Part shown: one piece after another, positions 49,260 to 61,673 of the stretch | Layout of the letters: each line of letters starts with the position of its first letter | Position numbering within the stretch: the stretch's first letter is position 1 | DNA from: Prochilodus magdalenae | Lineage: Eukaryota; Chordata; Actinopteri; Characiformes; Prochilodontidae | NCBI GenBank assembly: GCA_024036415.1 | Contig: JAMWET010007210.1 | Coordinates: forward strand, 93,501-157,500 | Direction of reading: 5' to 3' | DNA length: 64,000 nt | Translations under genes and position numbers: made by a program | The notes under the pieces: model-generated | The model's database searches: none | What the model saw: only the letters and a program-made list of their open reading frames with translations | What the model was told of the DNA's origin: nothing

Positions 49260-50852
49260 TATTTAAATCAGCTCTCAGAGCCACAGAACACTCTGTGTGA
49301 GCTGGTAGTAGCGTTTTTGAGCTGATTCTGTCTCTCCTGCTGCTCACAGGATGTTTATACAGGTTGGAGTTATGCGAGCGCTGTCCAGGGTGCTGCTGGA
49401 GAATTGTGTGGATGTTGTTTATTTGTTTATTTATTTATTTAGAAGTTTATTTATTTATTTAGGTAAATTCACACTAAAGCCTGTTTATTCGCCATTGTGA
49501 TTGGGACTTGTTAGCGGTACCGCTCTTTCAATAGCAGAGCGAATTCCTGCAAATTCATTTGCATAGATTTTTTCCGTTCCTACATGCGTCTCATTTTTCA
49601 TTTCTGCTCTTTGCTTGGAGTGTTTATTTTCTCATTATCTAGCCGCTCGCCGTGCTTGTTTTTTTCTTCTTGATTTATTGAGCCACGTTAATCAAGGCGA
49701 GACAAATTCATTTACAATTTAAAATGACCTGCACGTTTTCAAGTAAACTTCCTGAGCTCAGCAAAGAAAACGCGTTGAGCAGCTTGGCGGAGTTAAATAT
49801 CCCGTATTCCTGATGTATTTTATTTCTTGTCCCTCTGTTGACTTGCACCGCACTCAAACAGCATCTCAGGCTCTGTATAACTCGTTTGGCCTGTGTCGAA
49901 CACGCTACTTCTCCAGGACATGACTGAGTGACATAACTGCTTTAGCTTGCCACAGACACGTCCAGCGTTTGCTCTGCGGAGCAGCACAGCCAGCAGGTTT
50001 TACCCAGCGTTCTTATTCCACACATGGAATAAGATTCAGCAGTAACTTTGCTGAATTAAAATCTAATTTGTAAAAGTGCACCATGCACTTGTTTAGCCTC
50101 AGCAGTTTGCTCCTCGAAAAGTTTACTGTGTAATTTGTTTGATGTTTTTTAAAAGGTTTTATTCATTTTATTTAATCTTTTATCATCTGTTTTCATTGTG
50201 TATTTCTAATTTGCCATGCGGTGTTTGTAAAAAAAAAAAAGAACGGTGTTCTCCCAGGACAGGTATAGGATGCACCGGCGCACTGTTCCCGCAGCCTCTG
50301 AAGGCTCTGACCTGAAGGGCGAGACGTTAGGCCAGGTCTGAGCCGATTTCATTCTACCCATAGTTTCCATCAACTGACACTGTCAATCAAATTTGGATTT
50401 AAATGTCAAAAAGCACCATCCACAGCCTCGCAAGTCTTATGATCTGATTATGATCTGATCAGTCCTGATATGTTATCTGGCCTCAGGACATTCCGTAGCA
50501 CTGTGAGGTGGCTCCTTTCCCCCACCCGTGCTTCCACACACTGAGTGGCTCAGTTAACATCAGCTGTTCAGAAATTATAAGACAAGACGAAGCTACAGTA
50601 ACAGCAGCCATGGGCTACATCACATGGTTCCGCTGTAGCACAAAATAATTCATAGGCTGTAAACACAACATATAGACCAAACCAAGATCTACTAAACTAT
50701 GCCAAAGACCAAGTTCATGGTTCTGATCTGAGAGCATATTTATTTCTTTTATTTAAGCTGAAATGGCACGTACAGTCTGTAGTTCGTATTTATGTGTACT
50801 TTGTATGTACTTACTGAAAACACATCAATATTGTGGAGTCAAATAAAGTTAC

Positions 50853-50860
<8 letters not shown>
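49260..50860. other. nrxn2 intron, no gene seen
   Basis: (TTTA)n words at 49418-49460; otherwise nothing recognised. Confidence 0.55.
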
Positions 50861-50905
<45 letters not shown>

Positions 50906-51050
50906 TTTATTTATTTATGTGCTTTTTAACACACAGACACACACACACATGTTATATATATATATATATATGTATGTACGTTTTCAGTACGTACATATAT
51001 ATAAAAAAAAAAATATATATATATTTATTTATGTGCTTTTTAACACACAG

Positions 51051-51106
<56 letters not shown>

Positions 51107-51115
51107 ATATATACA
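50861..51115. repeat. poly-A, (TA)n and duplicated block
   Basis: A run of about 25 A is followed by (TA)n. The block atgtgctttttaacacacag plus acacacacacacat occurs twice, at 50917-50950 and 51031-51064. Between them gtatgtacg and cgtacatat form a short palindrome. Confidence 0.9.
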
Positions 51116-53539
51116 CAGGTTCTGGGTTTGTGTTGGTTCTGTTTCTACACTACTGGAACCATGTCTCCCAAACTCCAGATCAGATATTGTATTAGATCTG
51201 TTTATTTAGAAAATCACTAATGACCTCCAGAAGCCTGTTTTTAGAACCATGCTCGCTGTGCGTTTCACCCCAGCCACCGCTCGCCGGTCTCTCTGTAGGT
51301 CACCTGAGGTCATCTTACGGTGGTTAAGGGACATTGGAATGAGGTGGCGCTCATCACGGTCAGTAGAGAGTGGGTTTGACCCCCTGCCAGTCTGTAGCTG
51401 TGTTGTCCTGTGTGTTTGCTGCTGGACCTTGTTCTTATGAACCAGACGCTCACTGTATCTGCCAGTAAAGCTAGAACCCAGCCTTTGGTTCCTCACTGAG
51501 AACCTGCTGTACATGTGGAGACGCTGATTGAAGAAGACCCTGGAGTGGGCTCTGATTTATTTCCAGAGCTGTATATAGGAGAATAACTGCAGTGGATGCT
51601 ATCAGCTGATGGTTCAACATCCTCAATTTCACAAGCACGGTCCGCAGTGCTTACCCCATGCAGAGCGTAATATTAGTGAAACGGTGTCCTCCCTGTGTAG
51701 TTATGTAGTTAGATATATGTGAATGCATGTCGTATAAACCGAGACATAATGGCACATTTGGAATCATTTTGGTACCATCTCAAACTCTGGCTCAATCTGG
51801 TTTTACCACTGCGGCCTGGGCGGTTGCACCGTTGCAGTCAAACCCTTGTCTTTTTCCTTTTTGCCTTTTCATTCGTAGTCGTGCATGGCTGAAGAAGAGG
51901 AGGAGGAGGAGGAAGGTTAGGGAGGAGCTGTTTATTTGCCTTGTGGTGTACAGTCGGCTCATTTGACGAGAGGAGCTCACTGATGAGTCTATTATTATGC
52001 ACATGCAAACATGTTGCTATTTCCATATAGTGTGTAAACAGCCTCTGAGGCTGCTCAGGCTGGGCTGCAGTGGTGCGTGTGTTTGGTTTCTGCATCGTGC
52101 GGATGATCACCGGTTGAAGCCTCATCTCTGGTGGTCCTGCAGCCGTGACACGCGGCGGCATCCTTCGGCGCTGATGTCATCCAGCGGGCCGCTGGCGTTT
52201 TGATCGCTGCTTACGGCTGTCGGCGCATCATTTCCTTTTACGAAAGCTTAATGACGAGAAAGACGCGCGCTCACACATCCCTAACAACCTGCTCCCACAC
52301 TGACTGAACCGCAGCCGTTTGTTTGACTCCAGATCGGTCCTAGGGCCAAACGAGTGAGGCAGCAGTTATGTCGGCGGGTTAGGCATTTTTCACATCTATC
52401 GTCGTGCAGAGGCCTCTAATGCTGGGGACACCCACTCGAGGGCTGAGAGGCACAATGCCCTGCTGATTTGTTGTGGCTGGATCGAGTTGATTGCTCCAGA
52501 CTAATGGCAGCGCTCTTTTGCAGACCGTTTGCACGCTCCTGAGAACGGCTCATGCTTTGTTTAGGTCCAAATCCCACTTGAGTCTGCGATGTTGCCAGAA
52601 TAAAGCAGACACTCCATTTCCTTTCCCCGCTTCTCCTCTTTACCTGTGTGTTCATCCCTCTCTCACCCACACAGATGCCATATATCAATATTAATTTTTT
52701 AATAAGTAACAAATGCAAATGAAGGTTTGGCACTAGAATAACAGAATTAATTGCTTTTCTGCATTTCTTTCTCTCTCTTTAACTTTTTATGTTTGGGAGG
52801 TAGTTGGGCAAAAACAGGATGGAGGCATCAGATATCAGAAATCAGATACTGAGTAATGTTGCTGATGCATGATGTATGCATTAGCTGTTCAACAGTGCAG
52901 GACTGTGTTGCTGTTGATGGCCATTGTCAAAATTTTTAATATTATGCTTGTATTGTGCCTATTCATATAGATTCATTGATCTGGCAACCCATGTGAGATC
53001 TAAAACCAGGGAGGGGAGTGCGGGGGTGACGAAGCTTGCTCAGGTTTACATACTGGTTTTTAATAACCCCTCATTCAGATCATTTTGGAGCTAGTGTAGT
53101 CGTTCTGAAGCATCCACCCCAAGAACCATATTTGGGTATCACCAGCACCCCACACGTGTCCAGACGGGAACATCACTGCTGTTGCATTCATCTCTCATTG
53201 TAACAGGATCTGAAGGAACGTGGTTACATAGAGTAATGGTAAAATAATCATTAAAGAGATAAAGTGGTAACATGGTACACGTGTCGTATGGCTGTAAACG
53301 TAATCTGGGATTCATCTTCGGAGTTTGACCTGCTATAAGGTTGTGGCGCTCAGTATAGTACAGTGAGAACTTATTAGGCATAGCAATGTGGCTATAACTG
53401 ATTAGCATCATCAGCCCAGACGTTCCCCGGTTTGGGGGAATATCAGTATATACTGATTTAAAGGAATTGTAGAGAGTTGTCCAAATGTGTGCATAATTCA
53501 GTTGAGGTGTGAACAAAATCATTCAGAACCGTATGATGA
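51116..53539. other. nrxn2 intron, no gene seen
   Basis: 2.4 kb without a recognised gene. Frames at 51206-51514 (-) and 51838-52161 (-) carry no known domain. No repeat family identified with confidence. Confidence 0.5.
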
Positions 53540-54017
53540 TGTCACGCCTGCTGGCTCTCCTCTTATCCCCAATCTCCCGGACTTCGTTTCCCATAACCCA
53601 CCACTCGAGGACGTCACTGTCACATGTCCATCATCTCCCAATCCCGTTCAGTTTCTCAGGTCCAAGTCTCCAGGATACTGATTTCACCTGTAGCTGATCA
53701 GCCTGTTTGTATGAATACCCCTCTCTCCCACTGACCCGTTGTGAAGCATTGCCTCCTTGTGTGTACTGAGCGTGGTCTCCCTGTTGTTATTCTCGTTTGC
53801 TTCCCTGGTTTGACTCTGTTTTGACTCTCTGGTTTACTCTTTCGTCTTTCCCCTTTGGATGCTGGTCTGGTTGTTTTGCCTGGTTCTGACTCGCCTTCTT
53901 ACTCTGACTCAGCCCTTGCCCTCTTGGTTGCTGCTGTGTTGTGCTACAAGCCTGTTTAATAAACCTAGCTTTGCTTTTAGCTCAGCGCGCGTCACAGTCT
54001 GTCTGTCCATCCTCACA
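53540..54017 (+). mobile_element. solo-LTR-like repeat, copy 4
   Basis: Starts TGTCACGCC and ends CCTCACA, flanked by gatga and gatgt (four of five bases equal). Contains ctcccggacttcgtttccca near the start and gtttaataaacctagctttg near the end, as in the other copies. 478 bp, no coding sequence. Confidence 0.65.
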
Positions 54018-54886
54018 GATGTGGAATGATGCACTGTAGAGAAACTTACTGACTGATTTCTTTACTGTTGATCTGATAGGAACCAGGGGTCATGGTGTCT
54101 ACAAAGCAATTATAGATCTTTTGGCAGCAACGGCCTGTTTTGATGCTTAACTGAGCATTTTAATTTTTTACCGTACAGCTAGTCAGTGGCGTCATCTTCT
54201 AAGATTTTCAGGGTTTTGGATTCGGTACCCGAGTTGTAACAAACTTTAGACAGATTTACATGAATTTGCTGTTCACTGCATGAAATAAGCCCAGCCACCA
54301 CTTCCCTTTGCCACCATCTTCTCTTTCCCTGTGTGTTTTGTCCCCACTCTATCACCTTCACCTCTCGATCCCGGATCCAGATGCACACAGAGAGAAAAGC
54401 CTCATGCGGTCTTCATTCCTAGCTTGTCTTTCCCTCCCAGTGGGTCTCATTGCCAAAGTCAGAGAGTGAAAGATGGAGGGAGTGCATTAAAGAAAGAAAG
54501 AGAGGGGTATAGAGAGCAGAGCGACACACTTTTCCTCACCTGGGGAAGTTCATTCTCTATAAAGCAGGTGTTTTATTGCCATGAAACAAGTGCAGCTTGA
54601 GTGAAAGCTCTCGCAACAGCAATAAAGCACATTCTCATTCTGGGCCGCTCTCGCTGTGCCTCTTATCTTTCCCCCTCCGAAGGAGAGCAGGGGAGCCATA
54701 AAAGCTCCGCCACCCACCTCCATCATCCCCCCCTTTCCATTAAATGTCACTATCATTAATAGCAATCGATCGAGCCGCGGAGACCCTGCTGGCTTCCCCG
54801 CAACCCCTGCTGGAAAGGGTAAGATTTTCACGAGGTATTTAGATAAATATACCCCCACGCGCTCCGACGGGCTCTAAGCAGCTCAA
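54018..54886. other. nrxn2 intron, no gene seen
   Basis: Contains a GC- and CpG-rich block at 54771-54826 followed by a strong donor-like ggtaaga (see findings). Otherwise nothing recognised. Confidence 0.5.
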
Positions 54887-55372
54887 ACGCACACACACAG
54901 GCACACAGACACACACACACACACACCTAGACACACGCACACACACAGGCACATGCACATAGACACACACAAACACACAGAGACACACGCACACAGACAC
55001 ACACACACACACCTAGACACACGCACACACACAGGCACATGCACATAGACACACACATACACACAAACACACAGAGACACACGCACACACACCTAGACAC
55101 ACGCACACACACAGGCACATGCACATAGACACACACATACACACACAAGCACACACTCATGCACACACACCTAGACACACGCACAGGCACATGCACATAG
55201 ACACATGCATACACACACAAGCACACACACACAGAAACACATACACAAACGCGCACACAAACACACATACACGCGCATACATGCACACTCACACAAACAC
55301 ACACAAGCACACACACACAAACGCACATACACACACAAATGCGCACACTCACACACACACAAACACACGCAG
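54887..55372. repeat. (CA)n tract with higher-order units
   Basis: About 485 bases of CA repeat. The words cctagacacacgcaca and ggcacatgcacatagacaca recur at least four times, at spacings of about 60-90 bases, so the array has grown by unit duplication. Open frames are His/Thr or Cys/Val runs. Confidence 0.96.
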
Positions 55373-55619
55373 CCCCTCAGTCCCCTAGTGCTCCTCCAGT
55401 AACATCAAATCCAGCAGATTCTGTCCCTTACATATCAGGATTCAGTGTCGTTCTTATATTATCTCATATCTTTATATGCAGTCTAATTATTATATAATTA
55501 CAAAGACACATAATGAATTATTTTTAATTTCAAACATCTGCAGATTTCATCTGCATTTTTTCCTTTTTTTTTGTTTTTGTGTTTTAGAAATGGTGCTTTT
55601 AAAATCATAACAAAATATC

Positions 55620-55637
55620 ATGTTATAAATACATATA

Positions 55638-55682
<45 letters not shown>

Positions 55683-55690
55683 CATATAAA
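55620..55690. repeat. (GT)n / (TA)n microsatellite
   Basis: About 30 bases of GT followed by ATAT. Confidence 0.95.
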
Positions 55691-55856
55691 CACGCGTGTT
55701 ATTGATTTTAAGTTTATAGTTTGTGCTATCAGAAGAATAAAAGAAAATAATAAAACCCCCTTTCCTTGTATTACTTCATTTTGGGTGGAATTGAAGGGTT
55801 AAAAATGACAAATTATGAAAGGAAAAAGGACCATTTTTTAAACATCAAAGTCTTAC

Positions 55857-56080
55857 AGAAGGCCTTCCATGTTCTGTAATCCACCTTCATAATTTGGAAG
55901 TGATAGTGGAATTCTACAATCATGTTTTGATTTCCAAACAGTGGGGCCAATTCCATAATAAAAGACCTCAGTCCAGACATTTTGGATGGGATCATCAAAT
56001 GCGTATCCCAAATACATACATGTCAGCTCTGAACCGGTGGGACCTGTGCTGTGCCAGTAGTCTAAGGAGTCACTGTAAAA
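55857..56080 (-). other. unrecognised exon-like segment, minus strand
   Basis: The minus strand has an acceptor-like cctttctcatttgaagcttcag, then 224 open bases (74 codons plus two bases) and a strong donor-like CT|gtaaga. The translation FYSDSLDYWHSTGPTGSELT, CMYLGYAFDDPIQNVWTEVF, YYGIGPTVWKSKHDC and RIPLSLPNYEGGLQNMEGL is rich in Trp, Tyr, Gly and Cys and looks like a globular protein, unlike the chance frames nearby. The frame upstream of the acceptor soon meets a stop (TAA) and there is no Met start, which fits an internal exon. I do not recognise the family and found no partner exon, so it may be an exon of a nested gene or a fragment of an old gene copy. Confidence 0.45.
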
Positions 56081-57889
56081 CTGAAGCTTCAAATGAGAAA
56101 GGTTTAAGTTTTAAGCAGCCATATGAAGTTCATGCACCACCAGCAGGAGGGCAGACTCCTGACAGTGGCAGGTATGATATGATGATATGAGGTCCGGAGG
56201 GGTGGGGCTTGTGTTAATTCAGCTGTATCTGAACATGGGGCGTCTTTAACCGTCCTGTGTTGCTCACGGGATGGACAGTGACGTTGGTAGGCTACTTTAC
56301 GTTTTAGTAAAGTGAAAGTAGCATGGAGAGCTTAGTTGGTTTATTCAGAAGTGCTTTCACGTATAACTCGGATGTCTGTAGTTTGAGTCCATTTGTGGTT
56401 TTGTTGGAGATTCTTACAACTGTGACAAAACACAAACGAGCAGAGCGAATACTTTTTACGTCTGTCAGAACTTAACTTTGTAGTTACTGGGAAACATCAA
56501 GCCAGTGCCAGAGGTAATGGTGATTGGTCAGTGGGTTTAGGCAGAGATCAAACAAAGATCAAATATTAAAATAAATCATATTTAATAAAGTCATGTTTGT
56601 TCAATCTAATTCATTTCTGTCTGTTTAAATTACACTAATGAATTGTGCTAGGTGTGTAAATGACTGATACATCGTTTTCCCAGCTGACTGATGCTCGATA
56701 CTGCTTTTTTGGTTATGTCCTGACGGCCTGGTATTATAACTTATGTTTTAAAACTGGTGAACCCACTGTGAAGGTTATGTAGTGATGGTTAGTGGTTAGA
56801 TAGAGGGGTTAGATAGAGATCAGTGAAAGTGTTTAATTACATATAAGGCATGAGGGACCTAAATGTCCATTACCAAATGAGGTATGTGTGTTAGTTGAGG
56901 CCTATAAAGTCTCTATAGGTGCTATATGATCTTCAGTCAGCAGGGGACATGAATAAAAGAGTAGAAGGTGCTGTGGAAGTGAATAATTCATTCCATTAAC
57001 AGGTAAGCTCCGGAACGTTGTGTCTCAGCTCCAGTAAAAAGTCAGCTTTAGACTGGGTTAGTGATCGGGCGTACTCCAGATGTCAGATAATGTTCAGATC
57101 TTATTTGGTCTGCAGCCAATTTGCTGTGTTAAGGTACTACTGCTGTGTGTTTTGATGCCACGGTGCTTTCTTGTAGACACAAGTTATAATGAGCCCTGGG
57201 AGCAGAGGTAATTCGCTTTAGGGCTGGGCACGAACCTCTCCGTGCCTACAGACAGGTGGGCGAGACATGGTGTATGTCTGTCTGAGTTTCTGTTTCCATC
57301 CACAGAAAGCAGAACCGCAACAGAGCACGGAATATTTATGTTTTGGGTAAAGGACTATTCAGATGGCATGTACCTCACAGATATTTGTGCATTATGATGT
57401 TTGGGATCCTGTAAACGTTTATGATCGATCTACATTATCAGCTACCGGATGTCTGCATTAGAATTACACAGATGGGAGTGTCACCACACCTAAACATTTA
57501 AATAAATCCCAATTCCTTTAATCGCAGCCACCTGCCTCGGGGTCATTAGTGAAAGATGAAAGTGACGTGTATCTTCCATTAGCATTAGCTTACTGTTTGC
57601 TTACCGTCACAATCGGCACATAAGTCAAATCCCCATCCTCCTGCAGGTTTTAATGTGTGTAGTGTGTACACATAAAGACAGACCACAGCGTATTGATTTG
57701 AGTTGGGATTAAGAGAATAAATGCTTTCTCTAGAATCTCCATAATCTGATTATCGGATATGATGGAACATATATAAATGTGCATCATGTTTTGAGGATTA
57801 TTTGCCTGTAAAAGATTGAATTCCATGAATGACCTGATGTATGTGCAGTCTGGTTTATAGTGTCTAAAAGCTATCAGTATGTTTATCTG
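56081..57889. other. nrxn2 intron, no gene seen
   Basis: Nothing recognised on either strand, including no second exon to go with 55857-56080. Confidence 0.5.
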
Positions 57890-58250
57890 TATAGCGCTTT
57901 TTACAACCAACGTTGTCTCAAAGCAGCTTCACAGAATGTAGGAAAGGGGGGTGGTGGGGGGAACGGGTCCAAGCCGACCTTGAGCAAACCAGAGGCAACA
58001 GTGGTGAGGAACAACTCCCTTGAGTAAGGAAGAAACCTCGAGAGGAACCAGGCTCAAGGGCTGAACCCAACCTCCTCAAGTTGAACCCGGATGAAGGGAA
58101 AGACAGAACTAACAGGAGGAGATATTAGATCTGGTCTGATTAGATCCAGTCTGATTAGCCCAGGACGGAGTAACTGCACAGGTGGAGGGGACCCATAGAT
58201 AGAGTTCATGATTAGACGTTGGTCATTGTAAAGGTTGTGGTCATGCAGGA
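57890..58250 (-). mobile_element. LINE-type 3' repeat, minus orientation
   Basis: gcagcttcacagaatgtagg, cctcgagaggaaccaggctc and gtctgattagcccaggacgg are the complements of words in 58730-59195. The end with agcgctttttacaa is the typical 3' terminus of this fish repeat. Confidence 0.7.
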
Positions 58251-58279
58251 AGGAAAGACAGATATCACAATCACATGAC

Positions 58280-58431
58280 CATTTACATTTACATTTACAT
58301 TTATGGCATTTAGCTGACGCTCTTATCCAGAGCGACTTACAAGGTTAATGATTACAGGTAGGCCAACATAGTGTTAGGAGTCTTGCCCAAGGACTCTTAT
58401 TGGTGTGGCTCAGCATAGTCACCCAGACTGG
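58280..58431 (-). mobile_element. tRNA-derived SINE, 5'-truncated
   Basis: Same family as 5381-5600 and 33603-33810 on the minus strand; it keeps the body and the taagtcgctctggataagag tail with four aaatgt units at its end (58280-58303) but lacks the tRNA head. Confidence 0.8.
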
Positions 58432-58729
58432 CCAGAGCACACAGCTTACGTTGCATCTGCTGAAATGGTGCTTTTGGACAGGACTAAAATCACAGAGGTA
58501 CTCCAGTAAAAGTCTCCATGTGAGAGACAATCCTGTCTGCAGGTACTCTAAACCAAATCCTCTTATTAGGCAGCGGTGTACATTCAGTCTGCTGAGTGGG
58601 CAGACCGGCCTTGGAAGGACAGTATAGCAAAGCAGAGTACATATAGAATTTGATGTTTTATTGTAACATAATATCTAAAGTTTTATACAGTGTCAATATT
58701 AAAACCAAAGATATATCTATATCTTCCGG

Positions 58730-59195
58730 ACACTGCTCCGGAGTGATCACATGGGAACCCCCAGAGCAGCTAGAATCCCCTGAGCATCAGCTCCACCGTG
58801 GGTCTCCTGCCCTGTTTCTCCAGTCCACCCAACATAACAACCTTTACACTGACCAGCGTCTGGCTCTGATCATGAGCTCTACCACCTGTGCAGCTACTCC
58901 CTCCTGGGCTAATCAGACTGGATCTAATAGATGTTCTGAGCTCCTCCCCCTGTTAGTTCTGTCTTTCTGTCTTCATCCGGGATCCACCTGAGGAGGTTGG
59001 GTTTTGCCCTTGAGCCTGGTTCCTCTCGAGGTTTCTTCCTCACTCAAGGGAGTTTGTCCTCACCACTGTTGCCTCTGGCTTGCTCACGGGGGGCTTGGAC
59101 CCGGCTTCCCTTTCCTAGGTCTGTACATAATAAACTGATTTTCTGTGAAGCTGCTTCGAGACTACATTAGCTGTGAAAAGCACTATACAAAAAAT
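58730..59195 (+). mobile_element. LINE-type 3' repeat, plus orientation
   Basis: Inverted partner of 57890-58250. It reads agcctggttcctctcgaggt, ttcttcctcactcaagggag, and ends tttctgtgaagctgcttcga then gtgaaaagcactatacaaa, the conserved 3' end of a widespread teleost repeat. No intact reading frame. Confidence 0.7.
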
Positions 59196-59218
59196 ATTGA
59201 TTGATTAATTGATTGAAA

Positions 59219-59490
59219 TATATATATCATCACTGTCCAATAAAAAAAAAACATCTATCTCCATTTTTGTTGATTTTGACTTTATGCATTTTTTGAACAG
59301 AGCACCTGCCAGAGCACCTGCCTGTACGCAAATTCCACGAAGAATGAAATAATAAAAATTGCTCAAAACTGCTTGGATAAAAAGTCTGGTTCCTTTGACT
59401 TGCATTGAAATTACATTAGGTTTTTGGCCACTCCTGTAAAGTTGCCATTTTGGAGATACCTCCTTTTCATTGGACAGCGACGATATATAT
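59219..59490. mobile_element. MITE with ATATCATCACTGTCCAAT ends
   Basis: Left end tatatatcatcactgtccaa and right end ttcattggacagcgacgat are inverted repeats inside AT-rich flanks. The open frame on the minus strand (59205-59672) runs through and past the element and includes SNEKEVSPKWQLYRSGQKPN from its terminal part; it is not a gene. Confidence 0.7.
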
Positions 59491-61393
59491 GTATATATAA
59501 AAGAACCAGCAGTAATACTAGCAGGGTTAATACAGGCATTAATTGTTTTGATACATTTAGTGAGATTAGATTTCTGCTGCCAGAGGTATTTTAGTAAAAT
59601 AAAACAAAAGATTTTGAAGGTTTTGATAAAGCAGCACACAGAGGAGCTGTGGCATGAATCAATAATGATCATATAGTAAATACATGTTGTAATAACATGA
59701 CATCATCAGTGTGGGACATTGTGTTAATGACATACGCATTTGAGCTTTTAACATAAGCCTTCCAAAACTTTCATTTTCTAATTACAACTGTAATTACAAG
59801 TGGAGGTGACATGTCCCACTGCCCCCTCTGACTTACCGGATGACTAAATTCCACTTCCCTGTGAGTTTTAAAACATGTCTGCGTGAGTTTCCAAACTGAG
59901 CTGTATTTACCGTATGTAATCTGAATCAGCCCGAAACCATTCACTACAAATCTGTATCTCTCTGTAGCTGCTGGAAACCAGCGCTGTGCGAGCTGTGGCT
60001 TTCACCTTGCATGCGGAGCCATCTGTACGTGGCGACTGAGAGCTGTCTGCCTTATTATCTCTCCTATTTTCTCAAACTTGCTCTCCTTTTTCACAGCGTT
60101 AGTCATCTTATTAGTCATCTGTTTTCTGCAGCAGTGTAAAGATAACATTTGGCGATAGAAAGGCAGAATTGGAAGCTTCCAGCACTGAAGTGTACAACCG
60201 CTTCCCGATCGTTACCCAGCACTCGTCCTGCAAAAGAGCTTGTTAAACATACCTGAGCCCTGATGGCTTATCTGCGTTCAACAGATCTGTGATTCAGTTT
60301 AAATTGTTGGAGGATAAAGTGTGTCGTTTACCAGATGCATATTCGGGCGGCTGCTAGAAAACAAAGGTGTCTGCAGTCTGTCGTGTATTTGCACTGGTTT
60401 AAGGACATGTTTTCCAAGAAGACAACAAAGCACTTCTCCACGTTCTCCCGGATAAGCGCATCTGCCAAATGCTGAAAATGTAAATGATGGAAAATAATGC
60501 CTCTCTATAAACCTCAAAAACACACACCTGCATTCATGGTGTGAGACGTACAACGAAGTGTTAGGCAGCCAAGAAAATTGTCATGTACCTCAGCAGTAAA
60601 TGTATTTACCTATAAAAAAAATAAATAAATAAATAAACACTGTTTAGCTTTTAGTCTTAAACGTACAGGACCATTCAAATTTGGAAATATTTGTCAGTTT
60701 AGCCTTTAAAGCATGCACCAAAACGTAAAGCGATGCTTTATTTACATTTTCTAACAATATACATAAATATATATATATATATAGTATTTCATGATCATCC
60801 AAAACATAGCTGCACCCAGAAGGAGGTGTGGGACTGCAGTGCTAGGGGGACGGAAGATAAGGGGTGAGCTCTTCATTATGCAACACACCAGATGTTTTGG
60901 TATCACTGCTTACTAAACGTCCACAGTCATGGTGGTTGGGTCACTCGCGAATGACGCAGAACGTGTCGGTTATCTCTCCACATGGTTTGTATACGTCTCC
61001 CAGTTCTTCATGTCGCTGGTGCATGCCTTCTTCTATCCACTACTGCCAAATGCATGCTATGCCACCCCTCTCTACCTCCTCCAACTGCTCGAGTTGCTCT
61101 TGTACTCTTCTCTGAGGCACATTTTGCTTGTAAAGGATGCTGCCAACACAACAGCACGAGTCTGAATGGAACGAGCAGGATGACCTTATATAGTCGTTCA
61201 GGTACGGTGATGAGGAGTTAAGTCACGTGTGCAGTCGATATAGATACATACAGTTTAGTAATAGTTAACTATTACACTAATTAATAACTATATAACTATA
61301 TATGAGACAACGGGTGACTGCATAAGTGAAAACACATCAGGCCCACGCTTAACAGGGGCAAAAGGAGGCTCTTTCAGTGTGCAGGTGATATTA
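59491..61393. other. nrxn2 intron, no gene seen
   Basis: A SINE tail piece (gataagcgcatctgccaaat) at 60449-60468 and (AAAT)n at 60616-60640. Frames at 60864-61221 (+) overlap each other in all phases and have no family signature. No gene seen. Confidence 0.5.
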
Positions 61394-61671
61394 GGGTTGC
61401 CACCCGTCCCGCGAAATACGGAATCCTGTTTTATTTGTCAAGTAAATGTTGCGTCCCGTGTTAAACCAATACGGGACACGGTTTGTTCCGTATTACTGTA
61501 AATGTCCAACAAACACGTGTCACACATGATTGATCACAATTTCCCCCAAACAGCACCCCCCAAAACCCCCTTCCGGATTCGGATTGACTACTGGACGCGA
61601 TTTCGAAGACATGTCATTCACACATGACTACGCCCGTGTCCTTTATTTTCATTTCTGAAAGGTGGCAACCC
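61394..61671 (-). mobile_element. TA-flanked MITE, copy 3, inverted
   Basis: 278 bp between TA dinucleotides (61392-61393 and 61672-61673). Starts gggttgccacccgtccc (the right end of copies 1 and 2) and ends tttctgaaaggtggcaaccc. The C runs at 61541-61572 correspond to the internal G runs of the other copies. Confidence 0.85.
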
Positions 61672-61673
61672 TA

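Noticed and set aside
59205..59672. 155-residue minus-strand protein
   Set aside because: The frame crosses a MITE whose terminal repeats account for part of it; no domain is visible.
60864..61221. Overlapping frames that might be a small membrane protein
   Set aside because: All three phases are open over the same stretch and none shows a family signature, start context or splice sites.
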